Shown here: positions 61,414 to 64,000 of the stretch, in pieces
Layout of the letters: the number at the start of each line of letters is the position of its first letter
Numbering within the stretch: the stretch's first letter is position 1
Origin: Psychroflexus lacisalsi
Lineage (GTDB): Bacteria; Bacteroidota; Bacteroidia; Flavobacteriales; Flavobacteriaceae
Length of the DNA stretch: 64,000 bases
Assembly (NCBI RefSeq): GCF_020164495.1
Contig: NZ_JAIQYZ010000004.1
Coordinates: 62,001-126,000, forward strand
Direction: 5' to 3'
Translations under genes and position numbers: made by a program
The notes under the pieces: generated by a model
The model's database searches: none
Told to the model about the DNA's origin: nothing
The model's input: the letters and a program-made list of their open reading frames with translations, nothing else

Positions 61414-61444
61414 TTGCATATTATGTTAAAATTTCGTACATTTG
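61414..61444 (+). promoter_or_regulatory. Promoter TTG-N20-TACATTTG
   Basis: A TTG at 61414-61416, a 20-base spacer and TACATTTG (61437-61444) form a strong Bacteroidetes promoter just before the 47-residue ORF and upstream of the polymerase-like gene. The spacing to the ATG at 61451 gives a near-leaderless transcript. Confidence 0.65.
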
Positions 61445-61450
61445 TGTTAA

Positions 61451-61594
61451 ATGAATGATTTAGTTTACAGAAGAGAGATGATGTTGAATGAAAAAACTAA
61501 TTTTACCATAGGCAAAGCGCCTAATCTTTCCCCTACTATATCCTTTACCCATTCGATTATAAAAAAATTAAACCAGACAGGTAGAGACTGGTAA
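61451..61594 (+). CDS. Small 47-residue ORF behind a strong promoter
   Basis: MNDLVYRREMMLNEKTNF starts six bases after a consensus -7 box and the frame ends at 61594 (GRDW-stop). It is basic and polar, with no recognised family. The position suggests a leader peptide or small regulator for the 491-residue protein 51 bases downstream. Promoter quality is the main reason to believe it. Confidence 0.45.
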   Translation: MNDLVYRREMMLNEKTNFTIGKAPNLSPTISFTHSIIKKLNQTGRDW

Positions 61595-61645
61595 TTTATA
61601 TAAGATTAGTCTGAAATCTAGTCTTACACTTAATTAAAAAAATAA

Positions 61646-63121
61646 ATGAAAGAAAGATTAAATGAAAAAAAAAGATTAAATGAACTTGAACGTCAACCAA
61701 TCCAATCCAATCAATCACCATCAACTATTAATTCATCTCTAACTATCAACTATGTTACTGATGCTTCAGAGTTAGAAAAAACTAATGAAACCCCTAATTT
61801 CATTAGCAATTCAACAACTATTGATAGATTTGAAGAGGTTGATAACAATGTCACTTTACCGATATTTTTTGGTGAGTGTAAAATAATACAAATACCTAAA
61901 GGTATAAGAAGGCGTATTAAAAGGTTACCTAAAGGAATATTAAAAAAGATTGACTTTAATACAGATATGGCAGTTGAGAAGTGTTTTATTATGATTTCGA
62001 ACTTGACTTATACTGTATTTGAAGATGAGAATTATTGGAAAGGATTGTCTTCAGAAATTTTAAAACATCAGTTCAAAAAAGGGTCTGATAATACATTTGT
62101 TTATAAAAAAATTATTGAGGCTTTAAAATATGAGACTAATAATACTGATCCAATTATAGACTGTAAAAAAAATAGTAACAACACAGAAACCTATCGTGAG
62201 AATTATTATGCAAAGCAATATAGGCTTAATAGTAGTTCGAAAAATATAGCTCTAGAATCATATCAGATTAAATTTGAAGACAACATAATTATTAAGGAAG
62301 ATCATTGTTTGGAACAATTCAATAATGCAAGTTCTAATGTAATAGGACGAAACCTAATTAATGTTTATGGCCAAATAACTTTACCATCTAGGGATGTAAT
62401 CTTAAATCATGCAAAAAAACTTGTCAAAGAAAATCACAAAAATAAAAAGGGTAAGAAATTAACTTTTCTAAATAAGAAATCGAAATCTTATTATTCAAGT
62501 TCAAAACCAAGGTCCTTTGTAGAATATAATATCAAATTATATGATTCTTTGGTAGGTAGTAATTATATGATTCCGAAAATTGGTGATTTTAAATCAGGTA
62601 ATCGTGTAGTTGATAGTTTCAATTTAATGCCTTCTTGGATAAGATCATTGATTAAAATAAATAATGAAGAAATTATTGAGCTTGATTTTAAAGCTTTACA
62701 TCCGAATATAGCATTTTCTATTTATGGTGAACCAGAACACCAAATAACTCACGAATATGTTGCTAAAGCCTTAAGCAAACCTTTGTATGAGATAAAAATT
62801 GAACATTTGTCTTTTTTTAATAAGAGAGTAGAAGATATGAAAAAAAGCATCCTCTATGATTTTTATTACGAAAGAGAAAAAGTAATGTTAGAAAATCTAA
62901 TTCGAGAGAAAGAAAAATATAATTACAAGAAAACATCTCAACAATTATTTAAAAAAGAGGTAATTATAATGAGTGATATAATTTATGAATTAAACAGATT
63001 TGGTATTTATGTATTATATGTCTATGATGCATTGTATTGTAGACAAACTCATGAGGGAATAGTAACTGAAATAATGAATAGAGTAATTAAAAAACATGGC
63101 GTTTTTACCAGTATTGGATAA
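61646..63121 (+). CDS. Mobile-element protein with polymerase-like palm motifs
   Basis: A 491-residue Lys/Asn-rich protein; I do not recognise a named family. The N-terminal 120 residues are polar, and the middle part includes YRENYYAKQYRLN. The C-terminal third looks like an A-family polymerase palm: Asp347 in IIELDFKALHPNI (motif A-like), Arg394 and Lys399-400 before LYDFYYE (motif B-like, Lys then Tyr eight residues later as in T7-type RNA polymerase) and Asp461 in YVLYVYDALYC (motif C-like). Order and spacing fit, but identity is low, so a replicase is only an inference. It follows a dedicated promoter and precedes a homing-type nuclease. Confidence 0.6.
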   Translation: MKERLNEKKRLNELERQPIQSNQSPSTINSSLTINYVTDASELEKTNETPNFISNSTTIDRFEEVDNNVTLPIFFGECKIIQIPKGIRRRIKRLPKGILKKIDFNTDMAVEKCFIMISNLTYTVFEDENYWKGLSSEILKHQFKKGSDNTFVYKKIIEALKYETNNTDPIIDCKKNSNNTETYRENYYAKQYRLNSSSKNIALESYQIKFEDNIIIKEDHCLEQFNNASSNVIGRNLINVYGQITLPSRDVILNHAKKLVKENHKNKKGKKLTFLNKKSKSYYSSSKPRSFVEYNIKLYDSLVGSNYMIPKIGDFKSGNRVVDSFNLMPSWIRSLIKINNEEIIELDFKALHPNIAFSIYGEPEHQITHEYVAKALSKPLYEIKIEHLSFFNKRVEDMKKSILYDFYYEREKVMLENLIREKEKYNYKKTSQQLFKKEVIIMSDIIYELNRFGIYVLYVYDALYCRQTHEGIVTEIMNRVIKKHGVFTSIG

Positions 63122-63138
63122 TAAATAAATTTAATAGA

Positions 63139-63804
63139 ATGATGACAGAAGCAGAAGAGAGAAAAAAATTTATAATCTACAAATCAACAAACCAGACAAC
63201 TAATCAAGTATATGTTGGTTCTACGACGTATTCACTTCAACAGAGAAGGTTAGATCACCAAGAAAGAGCTAATAGAACAGAAGAAGGAAAGTTTTATGAA
63301 GCTATATCCACCTATGGATCCAATAATTTTAGTTGGGAAACCATAGATACTACTGAGAACACAGATGAATTAGCCTTAAAAGAGCAATATTATATTGCTG
63401 AATATGATTCTTACAATTCTGGCTATAATTCAGATTGTGGTGGTGGATTTAAGAAAACAGTATTCCAATACTGCAAGGAAACAGGAAAACAAACCGCTAG
63501 GTTTGAATCTTTAGAAGAAGCTGCAAAGTCAGTTAACACTTCTAGATCTAACATAAGCTCAGCATGTTTAGGAGGCTCTAAATCAGCAAAAGGGTTTAGT
63601 TGGTCATACAAAGACCTTGATAGTTTTAAAACTGCTGATAAGCGCTTAAAATACGTTAAGCAGTTAGATGTAGATGAGGTCATTATCAAAGAATATAAGT
63701 CTATAGCTGAAGCTTCCAGACAAACAGGAATAAGCAAATCATGTATTGCAAAGACTGTAAGGGGAGAGAGGCAATATGCAGGAGGATTCTTGTGGATGAA
63801 ATAA
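63139..63804 (+). CDS. GIY-YIG homing-type endonuclease with two NUMOD1 modules
   Basis: A 221-residue free-standing nuclease. The GIY-YIG domain (residues about 10-100) has FIIYKSTNQ and VYVGSTTYSLQQRRLDH, with the catalytic Glu in ALKEQYYI. It is followed by two nuclease-associated modular DNA-binding repeats, each with a helix-turn-helix core (SLEEAAKSVNTSRSNISSAC; SIAEASRQTGISKSCIAKTV). This architecture matches T4 Seg-like and intron-encoded homing nucleases. The neighbouring polymerase-like gene could be its cognate target region. A terminator follows the stop. Confidence 0.9.
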   Translation: MMTEAEERKKFIIYKSTNQTTNQVYVGSTTYSLQQRRLDHQERANRTEEGKFYEAISTYGSNNFSWETIDTTENTDELALKEQYYIAEYDSYNSGYNSDCGGGFKKTVFQYCKETGKQTARFESLEEAAKSVNTSRSNISSACLGGSKSAKGFSWSYKDLDSFKTADKRLKYVKQLDVDEVIIKEYKSIAEASRQTGISKSCIAKTVRGERQYAGGFLWMK

Positions 63805-63827
63805 AGGCTACAATGCCTTATAAAAAT

Positions 63828-63862
63828 AAAACCAGTTCATTTATTTGGGCTGGTTTTTTTTA
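63828..63862 (+). terminator. Terminator after the homing-type nuclease
   Basis: AACCAG...CTGGTT stem with a 13-base loop and a run of eight T residues. The remaining 63863-64000 shows nothing that I can support. Confidence 0.75.
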
Positions 63863-64000
63863 AAACTAATAACAATTGATCATTAAGTATTTATATTTAA
63901 GGTTACAATATTTATTTTACTGTATACATTAAATGTGAAAACTAAAGGATTGGTTAAAGTAAATATAAGAAGAGAGGATTTTTGTTAGAAGACATAAAAA

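Larger units (their letters stand above)
55361..64000. mobile_element. Integrated mobile element, left part (right end outside the window)
   Basis: From the tRNA-Asn 3' duplication onward all genes are on the plus strand, more AT-rich than the chromosome, and of mobile type: tyrosine recombinase, IS element, small conserved protein, RecA-like ATPase, DUF3871, polymerase-like protein, GIY-YIG/NUMOD1 nuclease. The right attachment site is not in view, and no conjugation genes appear up to the edge. Plasmid-like, ICE and satellite-phage forms remain possible. Confidence 0.8.

Noticed and set aside
63863-64000. Possible gene start at the right edge
   Set aside because: All frames are closed within 20 codons; nothing can be supported.

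Overview
The window is AT-rich DNA from a member of the Flavobacteriaceae (Bacteroidetes). The evidence is the TAnnTTTG-type promoter boxes, the absence of purine-rich ribosome binding sites, the PorT/ExbD cluster of type IX secretion and gliding bacteria, a mevalonate-pathway pair beside a UbiA prenyltransferase, BlaI/BlaR1-TonB signalling, and an integrase of the Bacteroides conjugative-element type. The species cannot be fixed from the sequence alone. Most of the first 55 kb is ordinary chromosome; the last 9 kb is an integrated mobile element that runs off the right edge.

Layout. 1-2.4 kb is a worn region: a His-rich periplasmic protein, an IS110-type transposase remnant, a TPR gene without a proper 5' end, and a repeat block made of tRNA-Pro 3'-end fragments, each paired with a terminator, next to intact tRNA-Pro and tRNA-Ser genes. 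2.4-9.5 kb holds an odd thioredoxin and a TetR-TolC-adaptor-RND efflux operon with a clear operator. 9.6-12.8 kb is a BlaI-BlaR1(TonB)-TPR operon with two candidate operators. 12.8-13.6 kb is a gene-free block of palindromic repeats. 13.6-20.3 kb carries a PhzF-like isomerase, a prenyl diphosphate synthase and the 2-oxoglutarate dehydrogenase E1/E2 pair. 20.4-24.6 kb has hypothetical secreted or membrane proteins, a retropepsin-like protease, TatD and L-asparaginase. 24.7-32.4 kb has tRNA-Ser, an ExbB-ExbD-ExbD-PorT cluster, and rpoN, rluA and asnS. 32.6-35.0 kb is feoA-feoB plus a small Cys-rich Feo partner. 35.0-37.9 kb is a RimK ligase / RimK-type protease / desuccinylase operon. 37.9-48.9 kb has fbp, a GNAT enzyme, aspartate kinase, a three-gene glycosyltransferase operon, an ECF sigma/anti-sigma pair and TspO. 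48.9-52.0 kb is diphosphomevalonate decarboxylase, mevalonate kinase and a UbiA enzyme. 52.0-52.6 kb is a hairpin repeat block. SCO and RseP genes lead to tRNA-Asn at 54.9 kb.

The mobile element begins at the 3' end of tRNA-Asn. That 3' end and its terminator are duplicated on either side of a small GIY-YIG nuclease gene. A tyrosine recombinase follows. Its last codons are interrupted by a 1.75-kb insertion sequence whose ends, 7-bp target duplication and empty site can be read directly. Beyond it come a small conserved protein, a RecA-like/AAA_24 ATPase related to phage Sak4-type annealing proteins, a DUF3871 protein, two small ORFs (one with a strong promoter and missed at usual length cutoffs), a 491-residue protein with polymerase-like palm motifs, and a GIY-YIG/NUMOD1 homing-type nuclease. 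I read this as a compact recombination and replication module. The 491-residue protein is the best candidate for something undescribed.
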